Assembly (NCBI GenBank): GCA_017467885.1
Contig: JAFUKC010000011.1
Coordinates: 1 to 50,440 of the forward strand
Source: Bacteroidaceae bacterium
GTDB taxonomy: Bacteria > Bacteroidota > Bacteroidia > Bacteroidales > Bacteroidaceae
DNA: 50,440 nt
Reading direction: 5' to 3'
In this document: piece by piece, positions 42,932-50,440 of the stretch
Position numbering within the stretch: the first letter of the stretch is position 1
How the letters are laid out: each line of letters opens with the position of its first letter
The notes under the pieces: generated by a model
The model's input: the letters and a program-made list of their open reading frames with translations, nothing else
Database searches by the model: none
What the model was told of the DNA's origin: nothing
Program-made: the position numbers and the translations under genes

Positions 42932-43121
42932 AGAAGCTGTTTGAATTTCTTTCGAAAAAGTTTATTATATTATCCGCGAGTTGTGCTTGCCTTTTTATGT
43001 TCTTTTTTGCCTGTTTTTCCCTTTTTGCGGTTACATAGCCCGCTATGCGCCCTTAAAACATGAAAAAACATTCTAAAAAAGACCTATAAAAATTTCAAGG
43101 ACATAAATTCAAACAACTTCT
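42932..43121 (+). repeat. Dispersed MITE-like repeat, copy C (190 bp)
   Basis: The left end is AGAAGCTGTTTGAATTTCTT; the right end, read inward, is AGAAGTTGTTTGAATTTATG. The internal block TTTTTGCGGTTACATAGCCC (43022-43041) is followed by GCTATGCGCCCTT, giving an intact CATAGC-CC-GCTATG hairpin. It is the most complete copy and the reverse complement of copy D over the shared part. An extra end-like TAAACAGTTTCTA follows directly (43122-43134). It sits upstream of the V-ATPase promoter (43159-43166), outside the transcript. Confidence 0.9.
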
Positions 43122-43158
43122 TAAACAGTTTCTAAAAATAACAGTATTTTGTATAATT

Positions 43159-43166
43159 TATCTTTG
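43159..43166 (+). promoter_or_regulatory. -7 promoter box for the V-ATPase operon
   Basis: TATCTTTG matches TAnnTTTG. The leader to the ATG at 43281 is about 110 bases. Confidence 0.6.
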
Positions 43167-43280
43167 TTTTAGTTTACCGATACGATAAAAATGGTTACTT
43201 TTGTATTCATTTTTTTAATACATAAAAACATAAAAGAAAAAAGGGGCAACCTTAAATTGGAAATTTTAATTAATCTATAT

Positions 43281-43868
43281 ATGGAAAATAAAATTCAGGA
43301 ATTAACCGAAAAAATCTACAACGAAGGTGTTGAAAAAGGTAATGCCGAGGCTGAACGTATTATTGCCGAAGCACGCAAAGAGGCTGCTGTGATTGTTAAG
43401 GAGGCACAGGTACAAGCCGACGCTCTTGTTGCCAATGCACAGAAAAGCGCTGATGACCTTATGGCAAACACCCGTTCCGAACTTAAATTGTACGGAGCAC
43501 AGGCTGTGGGTGCCCTTAAATCGGAGACGGCATCACTTGTTACCGATGCCATTGTGAAGGCAGCCGTTAAAGAGGCCTTGAGTGGTGATGCTCTCAAAAA
43601 TATAGTATTGAAAATTGCCGAGCGTTGGAGTGCCAATGAGGCATTGGTTATTTCAACCTCTGAGGCTGATGAACTTAAAGCCTATTTTGCAGCAAAAGCC
43701 AAAGCTTTGCTCGATAAAGGTGTAGAGATTAAAGAGGTTAACGGAGTGAAAGCATCCTTCTCAATTGCTCCCACCGATGGTTCCTATAAGGTGAATTTCG
43801 GAGAGGCCGAGTTCGAAGCATTCTTGAAATCTTTCCTTCGTCCCCAAATGGTAGAACTTTTATTCTGA
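43281..43868 (+). CDS. V-type ATPase subunit E (peripheral stalk)
   Basis: This 195-residue protein has a long charged N-terminal coiled coil (about 1-75, QELTEKIYNEGVEKGNAEAE and AEARKEAAVIVKEAQVQADA), then a globular C-terminal domain ending LRPQMVELLF. That is the layout of V/A-ATPase subunit E, which links the catalytic head to subunit I. I choose the ATG at 43281 (MENKIQELTEK), because the longer frame adds a hydrophobic leader unlike the family. It is the first gene of the operon. No partner stalk subunit G/H gene precedes it. Confidence 0.88.
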   Translation: MENKIQELTEKIYNEGVEKGNAEAERIIAEARKEAAVIVKEAQVQADALVANAQKSADDLMANTRSELKLYGAQAVGALKSETASLVTDAIVKAAVKEALSGDALKNIVLKIAERWSANEALVISTSEADELKAYFAAKAKALLDKGVEIKEVNGVKASFSIAPTDGSYKVNFGEAEFEAFLKSFLRPQMVELLF

Positions 43869-43874
43869 TAACAG

Positions 43875-44702
43875 ATGAGCGACTACTATTGCCTGGTTGC
43901 AGGATTGCCCGATGTGGCTTTCGATGGCGGTAAGTTGAATTTTTCCATTGAAAATTTCAAGGAGGAGATTTACCCTGCATTGTCATCTGACGATGCACGT
44001 AAAATAGATCTCTTCTTTCTCGCGTGGGACAACAAGAATTTGTTGACCGTTCTGCGTCGTGGTGCCGAAGCTCCGTTGCAACGTACAGGTTGTTACACTC
44101 GCGAACAACTTGTGGAGTTGGTTACATCGGCTAGCGAAGGCGACCCTCGTCGCGATGGTGTTCCGTCGTATTTGTACGATTTTATGGAATACTATTTCGA
44201 GAACGAAACACGCGAAGATTTCATTTGGGAGGATTTGCTTTCGGCTCATTATTATGCATACGCAATGGCTACATCCAACAAATTCCTTTCGGAGTGGTTC
44301 ACGTTTAACCTTAACGTGAACAATCTGTTGGTTGCATTGCTTGCCCGTAAATATAAATTGAACGTATCTGATTGTGTAATAGGTGATAACGAGATTGCCG
44401 AGTCGATACGCACCTCGGGCGCAAGAGATTTTGGGCTCGGTGGTACGATAGAATACCTCGAAACAGTTGTGCGCCTTAGCGAGAACGAAAAATTGCAAGA
44501 GCGCGAACACGCCCTCGACGAGTTACGTTGGAATTGGCTCGAGGATAATTCGGTGTTCAATTATTTTACTGTTGAAAAACTGTTTGTGTTCTTGCAAAAA
44601 TTGGATATAATTGAGCGTTGGGCAATACTCGACGCCGAGACAGGTATGCAAAAATACAACGAACTTATCAATGCTTTAAAAGGGGGAATGATTACCGCCT
44701 GA
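43875..44702 (+). CDS. V-type ATPase-associated DUF2764 protein (subunit X)
   Basis: This 275-residue cytosolic protein begins MSDYYCLVAGLPDVAFDGGK, as DUF2764 proteins do, and lies between E and A as in other Bacteroidetes V-ATPase operons. It is rich in acidic and aromatic residues and mostly helical, for example EYYFENETREDFIWEDLLSA and DELRWNWLEDNSVFNYFTVE. No subunit C or F gene is seen before A. A stand-in role for subunit C, the socket between rotor ring and shaft, has been supposed from position and fold, but is not proven. Confidence 0.82.
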   Translation: MSDYYCLVAGLPDVAFDGGKLNFSIENFKEEIYPALSSDDARKIDLFFLAWDNKNLLTVLRRGAEAPLQRTGCYTREQLVELVTSASEGDPRRDGVPSYLYDFMEYYFENETREDFIWEDLLSAHYYAYAMATSNKFLSEWFTFNLNVNNLLVALLARKYKLNVSDCVIGDNEIAESIRTSGARDFGLGGTIEYLETVVRLSENEKLQEREHALDELRWNWLEDNSVFNYFTVEKLFVFLQKLDIIERWAILDAETGMQKYNELINALKGGMITA

Positions 44703-44738
44703 ATGCTTTAACGATAAAAAAGAAATAAAATATATAAT

Positions 44739-46496
44739 ATGGCAACAAAAGGAAAAGTAACCGGTATTATAGCGAATATGGTGTTGCTGGCTGTCGATGG
44801 CCCTGTGGCACAAAATGAAATATGCTATATTAAAACCGGCGGCGACCGTTTAATGGCCGAGGTCATTAAAATTAACGGAGCCAAGGTGTACGTTCAGGTG
44901 TTTGAGAGCACACGACGTCTAAAGATAGGCGAAGAGGCTGAGTTTACCGGGCACATGCTCGAGGTTTCTCTTGCGCCGGGTATGCTCTCGAAGAACTACG
45001 ACGGTCTGCAGAACGATTTGGATAAGATGGAAGGTGTCTTCCTAAAGCGTGGTGATTACACCAATCCGCTCGATGAAGAACGTTTGTGGAAGTTCGAACC
45101 CCTTGTAAAAGCAGGTGACAAGGTTGGTGCAGCCGCATGGCTCGGTAGTGTAGAGGAGAACCACCAACCGCTTAAGATTATGGCGCCTTTTGCTTTGGAG
45201 GGTGAATGGACTGTAAAATCAATTGCAACAGCAGGAGAGTATCGCATCACCGATACAATAGCAGTAATTGTAAGCGCCGATGGCGAGGAAAAATCACTCA
45301 ATATGATTCAGAAATGGCCTGTACGTGTGGCTATGGAGGATTATAAAGAGAAACCGCGTCCCTTTAAACTTCTCGAAACAGGTGTTCGTACAATCGACAC
45401 ACTAAACCCTATTGTAGAGGGCGGTACCGGATTTATCCCCGGCCCCTTCGGTACAGGTAAAACCGTGTTGCAGCATGCAATCTCGAAGCAGGCCGAAGCC
45501 GACATCGTTATTATAGCAGCGTGCGGTGAGCGCGCCAACGAGGTTGTGGAAATCTTTACCGAGTTCCCCGAACTTATCGACCCACATACGGGACGTAAGC
45601 TTATGGAACGTACAATCATCATCGCAAACACCTCGAACATGCCGGTTGCAGCTCGCGAGGCTTCGGTATATACAGCCATGACAATTGCCGAGTATTATCG
45701 TGCAATGGGCTTGAGAGTATTGCTTATGGCCGATTCAACATCACGTTGGGCGCAGGCTTTGCGCGAGATGTCGAACCGTATGGAGGAGTTACCCGGCCCC
45801 GATGCCTTCCCTATGGATATTTCGGTTATCATTGCAAACTTCTACAGTCGTGCAGGTTATGTTGTGCTGAACAACGACAAGGTGGGTTCAATTACATTCA
45901 TCGGTACGGTATCGCCCGCCGGTGGTAACCTCAAAGAGCCTGTAACAGAGAATACTAAAAAGGTTGCACGCTGTTTCTATGCTTTGGAGCAGGACCGTGC
46001 CGACAAGAAACGTTATCCCGCTGTTAACCCCATCGATTCATATTCCAAATATATCGAGTACCCCGAGTTCGACGAATATATAAGCAGTCGTATCGGCGAG
46101 GGATGGCTCGACATGGTAAACGAAGCCAAAACACGTTTGTTGCGCGGTAAAGAGATTGCCGAGCAGATAAACATTCTTGGTGATGACGGTGTACCCGTAG
46201 AATACCACGTGACATTCTGGAAATCGGAGCTTATCGATTTTGTTGTATTGCAGCAGGATGCTTTCGATGATATCGACTCTGTTACTCCCCTTGAGCGTCA
46301 GCAAGCTCTGCTCGAGATGGTAACCGATATTTGTCGTTCCGATTTCAATTTTGATAGTTTCCTCGAGGTAACCGATTTCTTCAAGAAGGTTATCAACCTT
46401 TGCAAGCAGATGAACTACTCCGAGTTTAAATCGGAAAAGTTCGAAGGATATTACAATCAGCTGCAGAAGTTGTTGGCAACAAAAAAGAGTGTTTAA
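44739..46496 (+). CDS. ntpA: V-type ATPase catalytic subunit A
   Basis: This 585-residue catalytic subunit has the P-loop GPFGTGKTVLQHAISKQAE (about residue 234), the catalytic glutamate region ACGERANEVVEIFTEFPEL, and the subunit-A-specific insertion between about 110 and 200. LMADSTSRWAQALREMSNRM and GRKLMERTIIIANTSNMPVA are typical. It hydrolyses or makes ATP in the peripheral V1 head. Length is normal for bacterial V/A-type A subunits. The ion (H+ or Na+) cannot be told without subunit K, which is beyond the window. Confidence 0.96.
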   Translation: MATKGKVTGIIANMVLLAVDGPVAQNEICYIKTGGDRLMAEVIKINGAKVYVQVFESTRRLKIGEEAEFTGHMLEVSLAPGMLSKNYDGLQNDLDKMEGVFLKRGDYTNPLDEERLWKFEPLVKAGDKVGAAAWLGSVEENHQPLKIMAPFALEGEWTVKSIATAGEYRITDTIAVIVSADGEEKSLNMIQKWPVRVAMEDYKEKPRPFKLLETGVRTIDTLNPIVEGGTGFIPGPFGTGKTVLQHAISKQAEADIVIIAACGERANEVVEIFTEFPELIDPHTGRKLMERTIIIANTSNMPVAAREASVYTAMTIAEYYRAMGLRVLLMADSTSRWAQALREMSNRMEELPGPDAFPMDISVIIANFYSRAGYVVLNNDKVGSITFIGTVSPAGGNLKEPVTENTKKVARCFYALEQDRADKKRYPAVNPIDSYSKYIEYPEFDEYISSRIGEGWLDMVNEAKTRLLRGKEIAEQINILGDDGVPVEYHVTFWKSELIDFVVLQQDAFDDIDSVTPLERQQALLEMVTDICRSDFNFDSFLEVTDFFKKVINLCKQMNYSEFKSEKFEGYYNQLQKLLATKKSV

Positions 46497-46516
46497 CATT
46501 TTAAGTGAGTAAAATT

Positions 46517-47851
46517 ATGGCTACTGAAGCATTTCAGAAAATATATACGAAGATAAACTCCATCACCAAGGCAACATGCTCGCTTAAGGCAACCGGTGTT
46601 GGATATGACGAGTTGGCCACAGTAAACGGCAAACTTGCACAGGTTGTAAAAATTATGGGCGACGAGGTTACCTTGCAGGTGTTTGAAGGAACCGGAGGTA
46701 TCCCCACAAACGCCGAGGTTGTTTTTATGGGTAAGGCTCCATCGCTTAAAGTTAGCGAACAACTTACAGGCCGTTTCTTCAATGCTTATGGCGACCCTAT
46801 CGATGGAGGTCCTGCAATTGAAGGCCGGGAGGTTGAGATTGGTGGCCCTTCGGTGAATCCTGTTCGTCGTAAACAGCCTTCGGAACTTATTGCCACCGGT
46901 ATTGCCGGTATCGACCTTAACAATACGCTGGTTACCGGCCAGAAGATTCCTTTCTTCGCCGACCCGGACCAACCCTACAACCAGGTTATGGCAAACGTTG
47001 CCATGCGTGCCGAGACCGATAAGATTATTCTTGGCGGTATGGGTATGACCAACGACGACTACCTCTATTTTAAGAATCTGTTCTCCAACGCAGGTGCACT
47101 CGACCGCATCATCTGTTTTATGAACACAACCGAGGACCCCGCTGTTGAGCGTCTTCTTATTCCTGATATGGCACTTACCGCTGCCGAATATTTTGCTGTC
47201 GAGAAGAACCAAAAGGTTCTTGTGTTGCTCACCGACATGACAATGTATGCCGATGCGCTTTCGATTGTGTCGAACCGTATGGACCAGATTCCCTCGAAGG
47301 ATTCAATGCCCGGTTCGCTTTATTCCGATTTGGCAAAAATCTACGAGAAAGCGGTACAGTTCCCCGCAGGAGGTTCAATCACCATTATTGCGGTTACAAC
47401 GCTTTCGGGTGGCGACATCACACATGCTGTTCCCGATAATACAGGTTATATTACCGAAGGCCAGCTCTTCTTGCGTCGCGACAGCGATATCGGTAAAGTT
47501 ATCGTCGACCCATTCCGTTCACTTTCGCGTCTTAAACAGCTTGTTGCCGGTAAAAAGACACGTAAGGACCATCCGCAGGTGATGAATGCAGCCGTTCGTC
47601 TTTATGCCGATGCGGCAAATGCAAAAACAAAACTCGAGAATGGTTTCGACCTTACCGATTACGATAAGCGTACATTGTCGTTTGCAAAGGATTATTCCGA
47701 TAAGTTACTTGCAATAGATGTGAACCTTAATACCACCGAGATGCTCGATGTGACATGGGGTCTCTTCTCGAAATATTTCAAACCCGAAGAGGTTAACATC
47801 CGTCAGGAGCTTGTAGATACATATTGGATAAACAAAGAGGTTGAAGCATAA
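46517..47851 (+). CDS. ntpB: V-type ATPase regulatory subunit B
   Basis: This 444-residue non-catalytic nucleotide-site subunit alternates with A in the head. MATEAFQKIYTKINSITKAT is the usual start, so I choose ATG 46517 over the upstream GTG at 46505. It has PFFADPDQPYNQVMANVAMR at the degenerate P-loop position, FMNTTEDPAVERLLIPDMAL, and SIVSNRMDQIPSKDSMPGSL. It lacks a canonical Walker A, as expected. Its stop overlaps the start of subunit D by one base (TAATG). Confidence 0.95.
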   Translation: MATEAFQKIYTKINSITKATCSLKATGVGYDELATVNGKLAQVVKIMGDEVTLQVFEGTGGIPTNAEVVFMGKAPSLKVSEQLTGRFFNAYGDPIDGGPAIEGREVEIGGPSVNPVRRKQPSELIATGIAGIDLNNTLVTGQKIPFFADPDQPYNQVMANVAMRAETDKIILGGMGMTNDDYLYFKNLFSNAGALDRIICFMNTTEDPAVERLLIPDMALTAAEYFAVEKNQKVLVLLTDMTMYADALSIVSNRMDQIPSKDSMPGSLYSDLAKIYEKAVQFPAGGSITIIAVTTLSGGDITHAVPDNTGYITEGQLFLRRDSDIGKVIVDPFRSLSRLKQLVAGKKTRKDHPQVMNAAVRLYADAANAKTKLENGFDLTDYDKRTLSFAKDYSDKLLAIDVNLNTTEMLDVTWGLFSKYFKPEEVNIRQELVDTYWINKEVEA

Positions 47852-48453
47852 TGATTGCATTTCAATATAATAAAACATCGCTTCAGCAACTCGAAAAGCA
47901 GCTGAAGGTACGTTTAAGAACCCTTCCTATCATTAAGAATAAGGAGAGTGCATTGCGTGTCGAGGTGAAGAGGTGCAAAGCCGAAATGGCTCTGCACGAT
48001 AAAGAGTATGCCGATATGCTGGAGCAGTACAGGGCACTTTTTGCACTGTGGAACGAGTTCGATGCATCGCTTGTGAAGACCGGTAACCTCTCCATCGGCC
48101 GTCAGAAGGTTGCAGGTGTGCAGGTTCCTGTTTTGGAACGCGCCGATTTCATTGTGGCACCTTACAGCATGTTTAATTCGCCAAAGTGGTTTGCCGATGG
48201 AATAGAACTTCTTAAACAGATGGCAATGACGGCAATACGTCGCGAATTGCTTAACCGTAAACTGCAACTGCTGGAAACTGCACGAAAAAAGACCACCCAA
48301 AAGGTGAATCTTTTCGAGAAGGTACAGATTCCCGGTTATCAAGATGCTATTCGTAAGATTAAACGTTTTATGGAGGACGAAGAGAATCTCTCGAAATCGT
48401 CGCAGAAGATTCTCAAATCGTTGCTCGAACAAAGAGAGGAGGTTGTGGCATGA
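47851..48453 (+). CDS. ntpD: V-type ATPase subunit D (central shaft)
   Basis: This 200-residue protein forms the central rotor shaft. It begins with a basic coiled coil (YNKTSLQQLEKQLKVRLRTL) and ends in a long helix (ALEFLRREL-like RRELLNRKLQLLETARKKTT). A loop region around residues 85-105 (TGNLSIGRQKVAGVQVPVLE) matches the family. It overlaps the B gene by one base and the I gene by four (ATGA), so translation is coupled through the set. Confidence 0.9.
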   Translation: MIAFQYNKTSLQQLEKQLKVRLRTLPIIKNKESALRVEVKRCKAEMALHDKEYADMLEQYRALFALWNEFDASLVKTGNLSIGRQKVAGVQVPVLERADFIVAPYSMFNSPKWFADGIELLKQMAMTAIRRELLNRKLQLLETARKKTTQKVNLFEKVQIPGYQDAIRKIKRFMEDEENLSKSSQKILKSLLEQREEVVA

Positions 48454-50288
48454 TAAGTAAGATGAATAAATTGACAATGCTTGTGTATCACAAGGACTAT
48501 CGCGATTTCCTCGTAAAGTTGCGTGATGCCGGTGTTGTACATGTTTCAGAACGCAAGAGCGGTGTTGCTGAAACGCCCGAATTGCAGGATATGTTGCAAC
48601 TCTCGAACAGATATCTGCGTATAATTAAAAACGTGGAGCGTTTCTTGCCCGAGAAACCACAGCTTGCAGCGGCTGTAACCGACAAAGCACCTGCCGCACT
48701 CGATAAGGCCGAAACAATGTTCACCGAAATAGAACGTCTTAAACAACAGTTGCAGCTTATTGAAAAAGACATAACTTCGTTGGCTATATGGGGCGATTTC
48801 GATTACACGCTTATCGAAAAACTCTCCAATGCCGGTTATGCGATAAATTTCTTCCAGACAACTGTAAAAGGTTTTAACCCCGAGTGGAGTAATCTCTACA
48901 ATGCTATCATCGTAAACCAAACGGGCTCTAAATTGTGCTTTGTAACGGTTACACATACCGATGTTGTTGTGGATATTGATGCAGAAACTGCAAAATTACC
49001 GTCAGCCTCGCTGTCGGGTCTTAAAGCAGAAGCCGATTCAACCAAGGCTGCCATCGCAACCATTGAAGAGAATCTTCGAACATTTGCAGTTGCCGACATC
49101 GAAACGTTGCGTGCCGGTCATGCAAGCCTGCAACAGAATATGGAGTTCTCGAAGGTTATGCTTAATGGCGAAAAGGTCTCGGGCGATAAATTGCTGTTGC
49201 TCGAAGGTTGGGTGCCCGAGCAAGAGAAAGAGTCGCTTGTGCAGATGCTCGATGGCGAATCGCTGTTCTACGAACTCGACCGCCCGCAGCCCGGTGACGA
49301 CGTACCCATCCGTTTCAACAACAACGGTTTCTTCCGTCTTTTCGAGCCTATTTGCGAGCTTTATATGCTCCCCAAATACAATGAATTGGATCTTACTCCC
49401 TTCTTTGCACCGTTCTATATGATATTTTTCGGTCTTTGTTTGGGAGACATGGGCTACGGCCTTGTAATGTCGTTGGTTTCAATAGCATTGCTTGCAGGTA
49501 AAAAGGTTAGCGGTTCAATGAAAGGGTATGTGAATCTTGTACTTACCCTTGGTCTTTCGACCATGCTCTGCGGTTCTCTCACCGGAACATTCTTTGGCTT
49601 TAATCTTTATGAGTGGAATATTCCGCTTCTCGATTGGTGGCGCGACCATGTTTCATTCTCGGCAATGAACCCCGAAACAGGAAAGCTTAACGATCCCAAC
49701 CCCATGCTCTTCAACCTATCGTTGATATTGGGTGGCATACAGATATTCTACGGTATGATAATAAAGGTGGTGAATATCACCATTCAGACCGGTTTCAAAT
49801 ATGCACTCTCTACATTGGGCTGGCTCATAATACTGTTTACTGCCGTAGTTTCAATGCTTGTACCTTCGATACCTGTTACCGTAACCTATGTGCTTTATGG
49901 TATAGGTGCTGTAGGGGTGTTCCTGCTGAACTCGCCGGGACAGAATCCGATTCTTAACATCGGTCTTGGCTTGTGGGATACATACAACATGGTTACAGGT
50001 CTGCTTGGCGATATTCTTTCTTATGTCAGGTTGTTTGCCCTTGGTCTTTCGGGTGGAATTCTTGCAATGGTTTTCAACAGCCTTGCAACAGGTATGAGCC
50101 CCGATAATGCTATACTCGGTCCTGTAGTTACGGTTCTTATATTCGTTATAGGACATTTTATAAATATGTTCATGAATGTGCTGGGAGCATTGGTACACCC
50201 CATGCGTCTTACCTTTGTTGAGTTTTTCAAAAACTCGGGCTACGAGGGAGGTGGAAAGGCCTACAAGCCGTTCAAACAGACTATTTGA
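48450..50288 (+). CDS. ntpI: V-type ATPase membrane subunit I (stator)
   Basis: This 612-residue subunit a/I has a soluble N-terminal half (about 1-310) with coiled coils and the opening MNKLTMLVYHKDYRDFLVKL. A membrane half from about 330 has about seven helices. FFAPFYMIFFGLCLGDMGYG and LLGDILSYVRLFALGLSGGI, which carries the essential arginine, are the hallmarks. It forms the ion half-channels against the K ring. The window ends 152 bases after its stop, where subunit K is expected, but repeat copy D begins 12 bases downstream. Confidence 0.95.
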   Translation: MISKMNKLTMLVYHKDYRDFLVKLRDAGVVHVSERKSGVAETPELQDMLQLSNRYLRIIKNVERFLPEKPQLAAAVTDKAPAALDKAETMFTEIERLKQQLQLIEKDITSLAIWGDFDYTLIEKLSNAGYAINFFQTTVKGFNPEWSNLYNAIIVNQTGSKLCFVTVTHTDVVVDIDAETAKLPSASLSGLKAEADSTKAAIATIEENLRTFAVADIETLRAGHASLQQNMEFSKVMLNGEKVSGDKLLLLEGWVPEQEKESLVQMLDGESLFYELDRPQPGDDVPIRFNNNGFFRLFEPICELYMLPKYNELDLTPFFAPFYMIFFGLCLGDMGYGLVMSLVSIALLAGKKVSGSMKGYVNLVLTLGLSTMLCGSLTGTFFGFNLYEWNIPLLDWWRDHVSFSAMNPETGKLNDPNPMLFNLSLILGGIQIFYGMIIKVVNITIQTGFKYALSTLGWLIILFTAVVSMLVPSIPVTVTYVLYGIGAVGVFLLNSPGQNPILNIGLGLWDTYNMVTGLLGDILSYVRLFALGLSGGILAMVFNSLATGMSPDNAILGPVVTVLIFVIGHFINMFMNVLGALVHPMRLTFVEFFKNSGYEGGGKAYKPFKQTI

Positions 50289-50299
50289 TAAAGAAAATA

Positions 50300-50440
50300 A
50301 GAAGTTGTTTGAATTTATGTCCTTGAAATTTTTATAGGTCTTTTTTAGAATGTTTTTTCATTTTTTAAGGGCGCATAGCGGGCTATGTAACCGCAAAAAA
50401 GGGAAAAACAGGCAAAAAAGAACATAAAAAGGCAAGCACA
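50300..50440 (-). repeat. Dispersed MITE-like repeat, copy D (cut by window end)
   Basis: The left end is AGAAGTTGTTTGAATTTATG. After it come CCTTGAAATTTTTATAGGTC and the hairpin CATAGCGGGCTATG (50373-50386). The visible 141 bases match the reverse complement of copy C closely, including the stretch ending GGCAAGCACA. It starts 12 bases after the subunit I stop and is therefore probably inside the V-ATPase transcript, before the expected K gene. The other end is outside the window. Confidence 0.88.

Noticed and set aside
42932-43121. Repeat copy C considered as an integron attC site or CRISPR repeat
   Set aside because: There is no attC core (RYYYAAC/GTTRRRY pair), no integrase, and no regularly spaced short repeats. 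Ends and orientation fit a transposon-like element better.
42932-43121. Repeat family considered as simple rho-independent terminators
   Set aside because: The arms are 150 or more bases apart, copies A and B sit between divergent genes where no terminator is needed, and the core is conserved beyond stem needs.

Overview
The window is a chromosomal segment of a Bacteroidales bacterium (phylum Bacteroidota), probably gut-associated. This rests on: repeated upstream boxes of the form TAnnTTTG, the Bacteroidetes sigma-ABfr -7 element; weak or absent Shine-Dalgarno sites; a V-type ATPase operon of the Bacteroidetes layout (E, X/DUF2764, A, B, D, I); a two-repeat ClpC; a cytosolic GH13 enzyme next to a DUF4919-like protein; and a BT0820-like HAD protein. 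Genus is not resolved. No tRNA, rRNA, CRISPR array, transposase or phage gene was recognised.

Layout. 0.2-2.6 kb: two PLP enzymes of sulfur amino acid metabolism. 2.6-7.3 kb, minus strand: HAD nucleotidase, monofunctional transglycosylase, DUF4919-like secreted protein, GH13 enzyme, fabD. 7.4-17.3 kb, plus strand: a compact polysaccharide export and assembly locus (SLBB/Wza-like exporter, Wzz-like protein, Wzx flippase, Wzy-like polymerase, a GT2-GT4 fusion, a heparinase II/III-like enzyme), facing a minus-strand pair (lipoprotein and Wzi-like outer membrane protein, 17.3-19.4 kb). 19.5-23.0 kb: SLC13 transporter, LysR regulator, acyl-ACP thioesterase. 23.1-29.9 kb: histidine phosphatase, pheS, an RSH (ppGpp) enzyme and clpC. 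30.3-34.4 kb: aspS with a 56-codon membrane microprotein behind it, BT0820-like phosphatase, nth, hemolysin-III family protein. 34.8-36.2 kb: a YhhQ-type queuosine-precursor transporter translationally coupled to a radical SAM protein. 36.4-41.1 kb: porin plus pstSCAB phosphate uptake. 41.3-42.5 kb: MFS transporter. 43.3-50.3 kb: V-type ATPase operon, cut by the window end before the expected K subunit.

The strongest signal that gene annotation does not explain is a dispersed noncoding repeat of about 160-197 bp. It has four copies (24953-25149, 29990-30150, 42932-43121, and 50300 to the window end). Terminal inverted repeats read AGAAGYTGTTTRAATTT, the two ends differ consistently, and an internal block carries a CATAGC-NN-GCTATG hairpin. 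It looks like a MITE or a structured RNA/DNA element, and two copies in opposite orientation bracket the V-ATPase genes. A 62-bp palindrome at 3833-3894 looks like the arms of the same family with the centre missing. Two eroded gene ends survive in intergenic DNA: a possible helicase C-terminus (34470-34694) and an outer-membrane-protein C-terminus (23163-23303).
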